Of a stretch of DNA of 64,000 nt, positions 34,146 to 45,779 are shown one piece after another. Below the pieces are notes generated by a model. It had not been told where the DNA came from and made no database searches. It saw only the letters and a program-made list of their open reading frames with translations. A program made the position numbers and the translations under genes. How positions within the stretch are numbered: the first letter of the stretch is position 1; each line of letters begins with the position of its first letter. The DNA is from Neoceratodus forsteri (Eukaryota > Chordata > Ceratodontiformes > Ceratodontidae), in contig JADMNL010000023.1 in assembly GCA_016271365.2 (NCBI GenBank), forward strand, positions 608,806,001 to 608,870,000, written 5' to 3'.

Positions 34146-34341
34146 CATTTGAAAGAGTGATGCTTCTGACTATATACAGTATTTTGCCCTGCAGATACTA
34201 TAGTTTGCCAGTTTGTATGACGAGATTCCTTTTAAATTATATTGCTTGCTTATATGATTGTATCATGAAGATCTATGATAGGCACAGCGATGAAGAGTCA
34301 TTGGTAACCTTTACAATATGGTTTTGTTATGGAAAATATAA

Positions 34342-34966
34342 AGGCGGTGGGCCAGCTCGGTGGTTCTGAGTGCTCAGGAGCTGGATGTCCTACATCGCGC
34401 ACACCAGTGACCTGTGTTCGGAACAAGCATGGGCCCACCAGGGGTTGGCAGGAAGGGAAAGATTGAGCACCAGTTGGGCTGCTCTCCTTCTCTGGGAGGG
34501 AGGGTTGCAGACCTCGCTGCTATACCACCACCTGGGTGACCACAGGTGGTTGTACAAATGAGGGAGCAATTCAGGAAGGGTGGACATAGGACGAGGGCCT
34601 GAGTGATGGCATGTCTCTGTGTGCCTTTGTCTCCATTGGCCCTCCTCACATTCAGAAGTCTGGAGGACAGGGACCAGAAAAGTGGAAAATACCCACGGTG
34701 GCGCCTGTAGATGGGTCCCTGCTCTGGCTGGATAGTTTGAGATGGCTGTGGATCCTGGTGCATGCTCTCCCTGAAGGATGAAGGGGAAGAGGGACTCTCC
34801 ACCCCATGAGGGGGTAAACTGGAGGCTTGAGAAACACATTGGAGAGCAGGGCACTTATTAGGAAAGCTGGTGCCACTCAGCCCTCCGTGCTAGCTGTGGG
34901 GCACACTAGGGACCATGAAGGAAGGGTAGCTGTGGATTGTAGGCAGATAAAGAGTAAGTTAAAAAA
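34342..34966 (+). mobile_element. tRNA-derived SINE, copy D
   Basis: GGCCAGCTCGGTGGTTCTGAG, then GCTGGATGTCCTACATCGCG, CAGTGACCTGTGTTCGGAAC (B-box-like), CCACCAGGGGTTGGCAGGAA and GATTGAGCACC follow the order of copy C. A longer body continues to an A-run at 34,961-34,968. That run leads straight into a (TA)n stretch, suggesting the microsatellite grew from the SINE tail. The target duplication is obscured by the TA repeat. Confidence 0.7.
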
Positions 34967-34983
34967 AATATATATGTATATAT

Positions 34984-35032
<49 letters not shown>
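34967..35032. repeat. (TA)n microsatellite
   Basis: About 30 TA units seeded at the A-rich tail of the SINE. Confidence 0.95.
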
Positions 35033-35034
<2 letters not shown>

Positions 35035-36270
35035 TGGATGTGTATTAGGAGCCACTGAAGTGCATTATATACAAATACAATTGGTAGCATACTACAGTGG
35101 TTCGTGTGCTTCTCTTTCAGTGTTGATACTGCAGCTTTGTGGGAGAGGGTCTGAATTTTGTTATATAAAGAGGATGGGCATGTGGACAGGAAGACTTAAG
35201 TCAACTGTAGTATATTAGAATGTATGCATTGGCATTTCTACTAAATAACTATCCAGATAAGGTTTGGTTCATGGAAGTGTTGCTATTAGAGCTGAAATCC
35301 AGGAAAAGAGTCAATACATTTGTTAGGGAAGTCGTACAACATGGTACGAACCAAAGCAGGTGGCAATCATAATTGTCTTGCTTTCAACACACACACACAT
35401 TATCTTTTTGTTAACAATGGTCAGAGGAAACATACAAGTTTGTAAAATGACCATTAAAGTTGGCTTTAGCATTACCAATTGCTTCTACATAATCAATAAT
35501 ACATGACAAGGTATGCATTGAACTGATCTGACCACACACCCAGGGACTTAGTAAGGCACAAGGTCACAGGCTGAGTGCCTTCAGCCCTGAAAGTGTGCTC
35601 AGATGGCTCCATGTCATAATGGCAATGATTAAACAGTGAGGTCCTAAATGGCAAATCCGAAATAGTGCTTGCAAAACAGCACACCAAAACGTCGGTGACA
35701 TGTATTTTTCAGCACTCTGACCAATATAAGACATGCTCACTGCAACACATTCACATATGCAGCAGCACATTATATGCAATATCACACAGATAATCGGAGC
35801 TACACGTTATAAATTAGGGCCCTCCACACATTGTCAGTAGATCTTGGGAGGAGCTACCTTGTCACACTGATACAGGAAACCAGCATGGTTCAACAGTGGC
35901 GCCTCTTCTGACTCACAAGGTATGTGGTCATTGTGGATTGCATAGTAGCACCGATGCACCTGACAGCTTCTTATGCTAATGGGCTCTGCCACATTCCCCA
36001 TGGGCAGCCCCCAGACACCCTGCTGTTTCTAGGATTCCAACTCTGAGATGCACATGGACACAGGGGCAGGTTAGCACCTCAGAGTCGCCGTTATTTACCT
36101 GTCGCCTTTAGACAGGGTCACCATTATTGCTGTCATTGTTCTTGCTTTGCCATTATTGACTCGCTTAATTTACGCCTTTACGTGCTACCTGCTCAGATCT
36201 GTTAAGTGCACACCCTGAGTGTGTAATTGCACTTATAAAATGTGGTTCATTTTTAATATGTTTAGATATG
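35033..36270. other. Unclassified sequence
   Basis: Contains a short (CA)n run near 35,388. No exon-like frame or repeat family that I can name. Confidence 0.4.
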
Positions 36271-37416
36271 TAAAAGAAAGATCATTAGCTTAACTTTAGG
36301 TTACACATAGAAGACTGGTAAGCAAGCTGTGGAGCCTAGGGTAGGTCCTAAAGTGGTAAATGCATAGAGAGTTGGCTAGGCAATATGAGACAGAAGGTGG
36401 TGGTAAATGGCATCCATTCTGGAGTAGGCAAAGTGACCAGTGAAGTGCCACAAGGGTCAGATTAGGCCCAGTCCTCTTCAGTGTCTTTATTAGTGACATT
36501 GCAGAAGGACTGGAAGGGAAAGCATGCATGTTCATGGATGATACAAAACTCTGCAACAGAGTAGACACACCAGGGGTTTGGCAAGAATGATGGATGATCT
36601 AGAAAAGCTGGAAGAATTGTCATGGGTTTGGCAGATTGGTTTCAATGTAAAAAGTGCAAAATACTGCACTTGGGGCAGAATCCTGGGGACGATGTACCAA
36701 CTGGGAGAAGAGGTATTAGCAGTCACAAAGCAGGAAAGGGAACTGGGAGGTAATCATTTCTGATGACCTGAAGGTAGATAAACAGTGTGACGAGGCAGTG
36801 GAGAGGGCTAGCAGCATGGTGGGATGCATTTGGCAGGAAATCACCAGCAGAAAGACAGAGGTAATATTACCCAGTATAGAGTTCTCAGACCACACCTTGA
36901 GTACTGTGTTCAGTTCTTGAGGCCCCATCTCAGAAAAGACAAAGGGTGCAGGGCCTGCATCAACAGCCCTATGAAGAAAGGATTAAGGAAAGAAATATGT
37001 ACTCTTGGAGGAAAGGAGGGAAAAGGGAGATATGATAGAAGCATTCAGATACCCAACAGGTAAAAAACAAGGTACAGAAGGGTACATGTTCCAAAGAAGA
37101 AGTTGCTCGAGGACAAGGGGTCACACTATGAAGCTGGAAGGAGGGGGTGCTCAGAGGAAACATGAGGAAATACTTATTTATGGAGAGGGTGGTAGACTCA
37201 TGGAACAGCCTCCTAACAGAGATGGAGGGGGCTATAATAGTTACATGATTCAAGAATGCATGGGATACACACAAGGGGATCTTAGAAGTAAAGCGAGGGG
37301 AGTGAAGAACGGAGATCAAGTGGGGCCTGCAGTTACACTGTAGGTAGGGAAAATTGGGCAGACTAGGTGGGCCAGGACGTCCTTGTCTGCCAACAACTTC
37401 TATGTTTCTATGTAAA
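36270..37416 (+). pseudogene. CR1 LINE, 5'-truncated 3' portion
   Basis: The plus strand, across frames, reads QKVVVNGIHSG (about 36,390), then the decayed GVPQGS block and the FADDTK position (decayed, about 36,530). FQCKKCKILHLGQ follows (about 36,640-36,680), then [12 protein letters not shown] text (about 36,892-36,920), then EERIKERNMYSWRK (about 36,970-37,010). The 3' end GGGCAGACTAGGTGGGCC, then TTCTATGTTTCTATG at 37,400-37,416, is the characteristic CR1 tail. 5' truncation is usual for LINE insertions. Confidence 0.85.
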
Positions 37417-40210
37417 ATATTCCTTACACCTGCTAGAGAATGATGTCATTTTGTTTTGCTTAAGGCTTTTGTCCTTGTTTGAGATCCCTAGTTGTAGTTT
37501 GCTTCAAGCTCCACCCCCATAGTAGAATTTCTAACATGGAAAAGACACCACCAGCAATTGATCATTTACCCACGGCAAGATAAAAGATGTTCTCTTCATT
37601 TTATGTGACCCAACTGTTACAGCTTCAGTGACAGCAACTGGGTGTGGGAGTAATTACAGCAACCAATGAATTACAGCAAGTGCATGGCGGACAAAAGAGT
37701 GGACCACAGTTTAAATTCCAGAGAAATTGTGTTTAACTGTATGCAGACTACAAACTGTTATGAGGAATTGAAAATGGTAGGAGGAATTATTTTTCTTTGA
37801 CTTTTTATTGTTTAAACACAGAGTCTGGAGTGTGATTGGCACTGGAGACAGAGGAGATGTACTGCAGGATCAGTCACATGATCAGCATCTGAAAGTACAG
37901 AAACAGTTCAGAAATATTCTTTTACATATATGTCAGTGCAATATAACTGTGGATCTAAAATTCCATTTTAAAGAACGTGTCAAATGTTTCACTGCATGCA
38001 TTTTACAGATGTATGGTTTGTCCTTGCTAACACAGGAAAGAAATTGCAGCATTTCAAAAATCAGTGTTCTAATGGCAGAGTGGTTTTATGGTACTGTGGT
38101 CTGTTTTTAGAACTTGTTTTTACCTGTGCATCAAACGGATTTTGTGCATAGATAAAACCAATGAGAATGGAGGATTTTCTGTCCCCATTTTATAATGGGC
38201 AATGAAAAATTATATCAGAATATTTCATGTTACAGATCCAATTCAATGCTCCTAAACATTATTTAGTAGGACATGTAACACCACAGTGAGATGTCACCTT
38301 TAAATTCAAAGAAGACTGTGCAAAATGTACTGCCTGCCTGGAAATACAATAGGGCAGTAGCGGGCATTTGGCATGGAGGCATGGAGGCATTTGACTCTTT
38401 AGTGGCAACTTCACATGCCCCAGAGACCTTGAGAAACTACAACTCAGTAGAGAACTACAGTAGCTTCTGTCAGATAGGTCCCATGGTGAAAATACTGCAT
38501 TCAGGGATGGAACATTTCTATACCTGACCAAGGCCAGGGATATTGTTATTGTCAACTGCAAAATGTCTCGGGATCTGCTGTAGAAATTCTTTAACAAGAG
38601 TAGCATTGATTCCCAGCTTTTCTGTGGTTTCACTGCTTGACTTTAGATCTACAATTTGCTAGTTCTCACTGACAGCATTTTCTGACATAAGAGAGAAGAC
38701 AGCAACAAAAGTAAAAGAGCAGGCTCAGCATGTGCAAACATCAGACAGTCACCGTACTTCATCCCAGACTGCTTTTCTAGTGTTAGAACCAAACAAAACC
38801 ATCTGGTAGCATGACTGCAGGCTGCAGTGTGCATACTGGCTTTGCTGGAGAAGGATAGAGGACAGCTGGTACAGGTGTCACAAGTGTATCATCATCTCTG
38901 CTACTGCTGTTGCTTTTAATATTTGCAGTCACATACTAGAGGCAACACATAATCCAATCACCCCTGAAAATGGGACTGCATTGTCTCAGTGAGCCTACCC
39001 AGTTACCAAAATTCAATACATAATAAACAAACATATCACCTCCCATAATGTTTCAGCCCATAGTAATGTCTGCTTAGCCTGCAGTGTCCAGTATGCTGCA
39101 AACATATGACCCTGTCAAAGTTTGGCACAACTGGGAAATCATTTGTTTTCTCAGTTAAGATTTCCTTACTATATACAGTATTGAATGTGATGTTCAATAC
39201 AGTTATTTAATTTACCTGTGAACAGTCTTAAAGATCAGTATGTGTGTAGCATCTGTCTATCACACTGGACTAGACCGGATAGGTTAAAATAAATATTTCT
39301 AGAGGGTAACCTACCATGAAACTGAGTCAGCTTGGAGTAAAGTTTTAACCTTAAGAACCCTGAATGAGTAACATCATATCAACTGCCATTTACATCTTTT
39401 CTCAATAAAATCAGAATTCTACATAGAGTGTCATGCTCCAGGTGTAAGATTGTTGCTGCTCTTCACTCTAGTATCTTATTAATCAGCAGGATACAAATGG
39501 GCTATTGATTTACATCAGATGTCTGCCCAGTAGCCCACTGTCTTATCCTGGAAGATTATTTTTCTTTGTTTAATACTTTGACTGTGGCTTACAATACCTG
39601 AAATCATAAGAGTTGTCATGAGGACAGTAATATAATGCCTGTGATCTTATTTTATGTTAGAGCAAATTCTACCCTCCTGTTCCTGTTTTACTGTATTGTA
39701 TAAGTTACACATTTTGTGTGATTATCATTGTCATACTGAGCATCGTGTCCCTGATTATTGATTGTATGGAATCAAATTCAAATGTTAATATAGCGCAAAT
39801 CACCCACAGAAAGCTAATTGCTAATAATGCCAACATTATCTCATGAGCAAGGAATAAGCAGAATAAACTGGAGATTTACTCAAGTGGTGGAACTTGACTA
39901 GCCAGAACATTTATTGGCCAAAAATTGTGAGGTAAAAAATAAAATAGCTGATTGTGACTTTAAAGCAGCAGTGTTTCTTAGTCACCAAATAGGTTTCACA
40001 GCAATAATATTTTCTAGCAAAATATCAAGATATCCATCTGTAGGCACCAACAGCTGTAAGTTCCTATGGTGATCATGCATATTCTTTTTACATTTAGCCA
40101 ACTTCAAATGTACATTCAGTGTGAATGATTCAACTGAATGATGTCACTGGTGATGTCAGTGATAGGGTTTTTGGTCTTGGCATAGGTTTTAGACTCATAC
40201 TACACAGAGA
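37417..40210. other. No recognisable feature
   Basis: AT-rich, apparently low in young repeats. I see no splice-bounded open frame with recognisable protein text. The frame at 37,808-38,110 shows no motif. Confidence 0.45.
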
Positions 40211-40214
40211 GCTA

Positions 40215-40890
40215 TTGCCAGTGTGGAACAGTTTTATATTTCTTGTTATGGGATATGTAGTATGAGAAAAATTGTTGGAAGTCACTGATGATGACAGTGA
40301 TATACTTTCAGCAAGACCTGAAGTTCCATGTTGTTGATAACTTGAAAATTCCAGCTCAAACTTTGAAACTACTTTAAATAGACAGACTGTTAAATATGAA
40401 AATCCACTGCAGCTATGTAGGGGTGTCTTCACTCACTGATGCATGTCCTTTGCCACAGGATGCATCTCCTATATATGATGCTTAGTGAAGAGGTAGAACT
40501 ACAGGCTACCATGCAGTAGAAGGTAAGGACTCGGTTCATCCCAGAGTGGAACATTATTTTATTCCTTCTTACTACAATTTCTGTAGTACGAAAGACATTG
40601 TTAGATGTCATTGCTGATTTTATGGACAGATTTTCAGGATGGTTTCACATTCTGTATTTAAACTAATAACCTGTAAGGTTCCACTCAAACTTTGAGACTT
40701 AAATGCAACTTTAGAAATATCACTTCAAATAGACAGACTGTGCATTATGAAAATTCACGCAACTGTGTGTGTGGGGTGGGAGGGGGTCTGCACTCACTGC
40801 TGGATGTAATTTTCTACAGCATGCAACTTCTTTCTAGGAAGCTTAGTAGTTTGATCCCCAGAGTGGAATAATTTTTCTTTCTCACTGCAG
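40215..40890. repeat. ~320-bp tandem repeat, two copies plus a partial third
   Basis: CCAG(T/A)GTGGAA at about 40,218, 40,541 and 40,860 marks unit starts. Within each unit, CTCAAACTTTGA, AAATAGACAGACTGT and TTCACTCACTG-type words repeat in the same order. The copies are well diverged, so the duplication is old. Confidence 0.7.
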
Positions 40891-41504
40891 GTCATAGATG
40901 CTGTGTCTTAGACCACATCCCCAAGCCACATACCTTTTAATTACCAGAGAAAATCTGTCAACCTTCTTTCTGGCAACATAATTATTTCATACAGACTTTC
41001 TTTGGTGCCTTTTGTACCATTGGTACTTTGATTCTTTTATTTTCCTTCAATCTTTTACTAAGATATGGGATTTTGAAATTGTTAAAAGTTCCCACTTCAA
41101 TGCCACACTTATTGGTAACACCATCCTAACAGTATGATGTATCTAGTAAACTCCCAATCTCAGTACTTTCATAGAATATTGAGGTTTAACACTGAAGTTA
41201 GCTGACCCTGAAAACAAATTAGTAATTATTACAAGTAAAATTCAAAATGCTAATATTTGGGAATAAACAGATGAAAACTCTGTCCTTTTCATTGATAAAA
41301 CAAAGACAGACAGTTAAATCATATCCTTGTTTAGGTGTTTCAATTTTCCCAGTGCACAAGATGGTCAATACATCAAGACTTTGTAAAACATAAAGCAATT
41401 ACGCCTTCAATGCTTTCAAGAGATTTTCAGCACAAATGGTTAATGGCTCAGTCAGGGACTATTAAATATAACAGAAGTCAAAATATATGCTAGTATATTG
41501 CATG

Positions 41505-42482
41505 CTGCAGAGATTTGGCCTCCATCCAATCCCCACAATTCAAAAATACAATTACACAAACTACACAGATTTATATTAAAAGTTCTACAATCTGTTCCGC
41601 CTCAATAGTAAGAACTGAATTAGGACAATTGTCTCTTCAGGCCTATATAATAGAAAGGAAACTACTATTTATTTTAAAGCTATTCCTTTACCCAGAATAC
41701 AGACTACCTAGGATGTGTATAGAGGAAGAGACTGATTACTTTTACAAGGATTTCAGTCCCCTACAATAGAATGTATAGCTACACATCTTTTTCCACTGGG
41801 GTTAGGTCACCTATTATATCAAATCTATTATAGACCCTTAAATGAAATAACCTTACCAGTTAAGGAAAGAATAAGAGACACATACAATACTAAGGATATG
41901 GAACAGATTGAAACTTACAAGAATTACAATTGGTTCAAAAGCTTAAATTACATAAAAACTGGAACCCTGTCTACCAATAATAAGAATTCCTGATATAAGG
42001 AGAATAATAACAATGTTCAGAATGGAACTATATAACTGTCAGCATGTCTATCCCTCTCAGAAAAGACCAGGAACAGAAAGTGATGAGTGCACGTGAAATA
42101 TGAATATGGTGGAAGACTTGTAACAAGATACTTTAATTTGTCCATTATATGAGAAGAACAGTTGGCTTTGATTGTGACCCACATTACCAAATCTTGGTCT
42201 CCCAAGAACCAGATCATGTTTGATCTGTTTAATTCTAGTGATAAGCTAATATTAAACAGATTATCACATGTCCTTGTCTATAAACCTTTAGAAACTTATG
42301 AATTAAGAAATGTGTATATTGCTACAGATCTCTAATAATGTATATTCATAAGGTTGTTAACACTTGTATTTGATTATGAGATCTGTATGATGCATTTTAC
42401 TATTGTTTTATATTTGTTTTGATTTTTCTATTTATTATTGGAATGGCTTTTTACTGAACAAATAAAGTATTATTGTATTGTA
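41505..42482 (+). pseudogene. Non-LTR retrotransposon C-terminal fragment and 3' UTR
   Basis: The frame at 41,515-41,769 reads SASIVRTELGQLSL, then PEYRLPRMCIEEE. This resembles the region C-terminal to reverse transcriptase in some LINEs, where an R-E-x-G-R-x-P/S-L segment is common. Text after 41,780 decays but has cysteine-bearing pieces. The end AACAAATAAAGTATTATTG at about 42,458-42,480 is a plausible LINE polyadenylation end. Clade uncertain, possibly L1/Tx1-like. Confidence 0.4.
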
Positions 42483-42789
42483 AGTATCTAGTATGTACAC
42501 TGAACAGGTAACCTAAATGGAAGATATTTTTAAGAACTGTGAGTGGCAGCCATCTTTAATGACATGAGCTATTAATTACAAAATTAGTGATTCTTGTTAT
42601 TTTAGAAATATCTGAGAAAACTAAAAATATGTTGAGAATAAATCTAAGGATCTCAGATGTATGAAATACATTTCTGCTAAAAAACAAACAAAACAAAACC
42701 TACAGTATATGATAACATGTTTTTCCAACTAACAAATACAGCTGCTTTAATGAAATGAGAGCTTTGCAGAGAAACCAAACACTACATAT

Positions 42790-42912
42790 GAAACAAACAC
42801 ATCTGTTTTTGTGAATGTCTCATTTGTACTCTCCTGGTTGTGCCTGTAAGAAGGTATTCAATTGTCTAATGTATTTGGTTGCCAACAAACAAACAAACAA
42901 ATAAATAAATAC
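42790..42912 (+). mobile_element. LINE-like 3' tail with (AAAC)n/(AAAT)n end
   Basis: TTGTACTCTCCTGG...GGTATTCAATTG...then a run of AAAC and AAAT units. The same tail occurs at 22,230-22,326. In both places a Ngaro element starts shortly downstream. Confidence 0.45.
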
Positions 42913-43427
42913 AGGTTTGGAAGGATATGTTCTGGTGCTCAATTCACAACCATAGTGGGGCATGTCACAAAAAAAGGCTTGTCCCTTAAATGGACAGGCA
43001 CCATTGTCCTAAGCTTGGAACCTATGAAGGTGCTCAGAAGGTAAGGGGGTTAGGATAGGGAGGTGTGGGGGTGGGGGGAGATATTATGAGGTCAGAAGGA
43101 GAGGAGATAAGGAGAGAAAGAAGAGAAAGGGGCTCTGTCAAAGGATATGACATCAGTAAGGGGCAGAGCAAAAGAACAAAGGGGAAAAAGGGATAGGTTT
43201 AAGGAAAAGAAAGAGAGAGGAATTAGAGCAAAGGGGAGGGGCTTGTGGGGTTCAAAGGTGATGCAAGGGAAGAAACCACCCTCACTTTTGTTATCTAGAA
43301 TTTTGTTTTGACAGCACATCAGTCGGTTCCTGAACTGAATTTTTCCTGGTCAGCATGTTTTATTGGTAAGTTTAATTTTGTTGTGATTTCCTGAACTGAA
43401 TAACATGGCAAAGTTCAAATATATACT

Positions 43428-43442
43428 GTATATATATATATA
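43428..43442. repeat. Short (TA)n run
   Basis: Short TA run in the Ngaro copy 2 5' region. A longer one lies at 43,720-43,751 beside a MITE. Confidence 0.8.
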
Positions 43443-43486
43443 CAAAATGGGTAGGAAATTGCTGTTCATTTATTGGACCTTGAGCA

Positions 43487-43717
43487 CCACATGACCGCAT
43501 GATATCAGAGTGCGACCGCACACCTGCACATTACCCCCTTCCAAAACAATTTTGACATTTTATAAGATAGATAAACCACTCTAAGGTGTGCGGTCATGCT
43601 CTGATATATCACATGCATCTTAGAGTTGACACCTTCGACCTGTGGCCTTGTGTGTATAGCAGCACACCAAAGCGTCATATCAGACCGCCACCGCACACCT
43701 CAGAGTGGTTTATCTAT

Positions 43718-43722
<5 letters not shown>
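43487..43722. mobile_element. Small inverted-repeat MITE, possibly Tc1/mariner-like
   Basis: ATAGATAAACCACTCTAAGG, then TGTGCGGT...CTGATAT, at 43,567 is repeated in reverse complement up to 43,722 (CCGCACACCTCAGAGTGG then TTTATCTAT). The arms are about 45 bases, possibly bounded by TA. A third partial inverted copy (GATATCAGAGTGCGACCGC) at 43,501 lies just outside. The right end runs into (TA)n. Superfamily is tentative. Confidence 0.6.

Positions 43723-43751
<29 letters not shown>
43720..43751. repeat. (TA)n microsatellite
   Basis: About 15 TA units abutting the MITE's right end. Confidence 0.9.
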
Positions 43752-43754
<3 letters not shown>

Positions 43755-44099
43755 CTTGGCCTGCCAGGACAGTTTAGAGACTGCTGTACATTTTAAGTTA
43801 ACAGAGTGCATCAGCTTGACTTGGTTTAGTTTTCAGACAGATATTAAAATGTGACTGCTTTTATATTGATAGGTTGTATGCTCACAGTGTATGCTATGTT
43901 CAGGCTGAAGCTTTATAGGTTTACATTGCTATATATGATGCTGGATAAGAGAGCATGTTAGAAGGACGTATGTTGTTAATCTCATTTTAAGGCAGGTGAC
44001 TTGGAAAACAGGTTTGGACTGTGGCCTTTAGAACAGGGACAGGCAGTTTAGTAGGCCAATTTTAGGATTACAGACCTGTGTTAAGAATGGCAAAATGAG

Positions 44100-45530
44100 A
44101 TGCGAGCAACAGTTTTCATTTTGGTACTCGCCCATAATAAGGGTGGAAGCAGTCAGGACGATCAGGTCAGACCATGTGGATTCAGCATCTGGGCCAGAGG
44201 GGACAAGGTCTCAGTGCAAGTACTGCGGGGAAAGGTTGTGGCAGCAGAAAAAGTCACCAGAGTGGGGCAAATCACAGAATGAGTGGCAAAAGTAGTTTTA
44301 ATTGTTTGGGATTCTTGCGGATGCAGTCATATGGATCAGTGCACAGAAACAGGTGCACACGGAGCATGGGATAAGTGAGCCAACTGCCAGAAAAGCCAGT
44401 AAGGAATTTGGACAGGCTGTCAATCAGCAGCCCCCATCCCAATACCAACCACTGTGCAGCAATCAGTGCCATTTCCCAGTCCTGTCCCAGTGCTGGAGCC
44501 ACTACTGGTTCCCATACCACAGCTGGTGCTGTTGCCTTGCCCTGCACCAGAACCAAGCCCAGTTTCACAACTAGTTCCACCTCCAGTGCCAGTGCCATCT
44601 CTGATGCCAGTACCAATACCAGTACCAGGACAAGTGCCCTCCTCACAACCAATAGGTCCAATACCAGTACCAGTACCAGACCCAACACCATAGCTAGGAC
44701 TGGCTGGTCTACCGAAACCTGGCACAGGAATAAATTAATTAACAGTAGAGAGCAGTATTAAGGAATATGTGGAATAATTGCTGGGGGCATGGTGATGATG
44801 GGATTGATAAGCTTAATACTGGTTTGACCAAGTTGAAAAAGAGAAGTGGGGGAGAAAAGTACGGAAGCTGGGGAGCAAAAAATAAGGGTGACGTCATGGA
44901 AAAGGTAGTCAGGACCCCAGGGGTGTATATGGCGGATCATGGTCTCTTGGCAATGAAAGAAAAATAAGGAAAGGGAGTTTATTGACATATTTGCCCTAGT
45001 AGAAAAGGCGACAGCAGAAAATATGATGAGAAAGAAGGTTTTGGGGAAAAGGAACTAGCAGCAGCTGTAGTTTTGTAAGGAAAGGGAGGAACATTGTAGA
45101 GGAGAAGAAACCCAAGATGGGTATTCCAGTACTAGCATACTCATTAATAATCAGGAGTGTTTATAACACAGAAGGGCATTATTTGGCTATAGTACGATGA
45201 GAGATTTTGGACACAGATGACGGCTTTCAGTGGGGATTGCCACTGGGATTCTAGACACAATGACCTGTGGTGGGAAACAATGACAGCAACTGGGAGATCA
45301 GAGGAGGAATGTTCAAAAGGCTCAAATGGGTACAGAAGTGTTGTTGGGGATATAACCAAGCATTTTATCATTTCCAATTGTAGTTCAAGCATGCCTGTTC
45401 TGCTGGGGTTTCACACCCAGCATCGGGCGCAGGACATATGGAGACAACAGCTCGGGGAGTTCACAGAGGACAGTCCTTTGGGGTGGTCAGAGAGGGGCCA
45501 TTGGGAGAATGGGGGGTAAGGGAGGGTTTT
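44100..45530 (+). pseudogene. Ngaro Gag-like region, copy 2
   Basis: At 44,200-44,240 the frame reads SQCKYCGERLWQQK, a CxxC finger-like segment resembling half of a BED or CCHH finger. It is followed at 44,454-44,693 by an open proline/valine repeat region (PVPVP units, from CCAGTGCCAGTACC-type repeats). At about 45,196-45,285 the Gag box appears: YDERFWTQMTAFSGD, then HWDSRHNDLWWE. At 45,339-45,415 the CCCH-finger remnant follows: CCWGYNQAFYHFQL, then a stop, then FKHACS. The final His is kept here but the middle Cys positions are lost, the reverse of copy 1. Inactive. Confidence 0.72.
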
Positions 45531-45779
45531 TTGGGAGGAAGGAGTATAACTCTAGTGGGAGATAATGGGTCATGGGAGATGGTTTTCAATTAGCAAAGAC
45601 ACTCATTAAGGAGGAGATGGTGACAGAGTGGGTACAGGGTTACCTGGACAGAACGGTGGCCTATTTTTGAGTGAGGGGTTTAGAAGGGTTTTAGTTTACA
45701 GTATTAGTGAGAGAGAAAGGGAAATGGGCTAAGAATTTGGAATCAGTAAAAGGAAAGAGGAATTGTTAGCACAGAAAAT

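Noticed and set aside
32634..35032. TA-rich runs as promoters or replication origins
   Set aside because: Simple microsatellites. No associated gene start.
37808..38110. Possible host exon (100-codon frame)
   Set aside because: No recognisable protein text, no convincing flanking splice pair, ordinary AT-rich context.
44454..44693. PVPVP-repeat frame as an independent gene
   Set aside because: It lies between the finger-like and Gag-box segments of Ngaro copy 2 and is best read as part of that Gag region.
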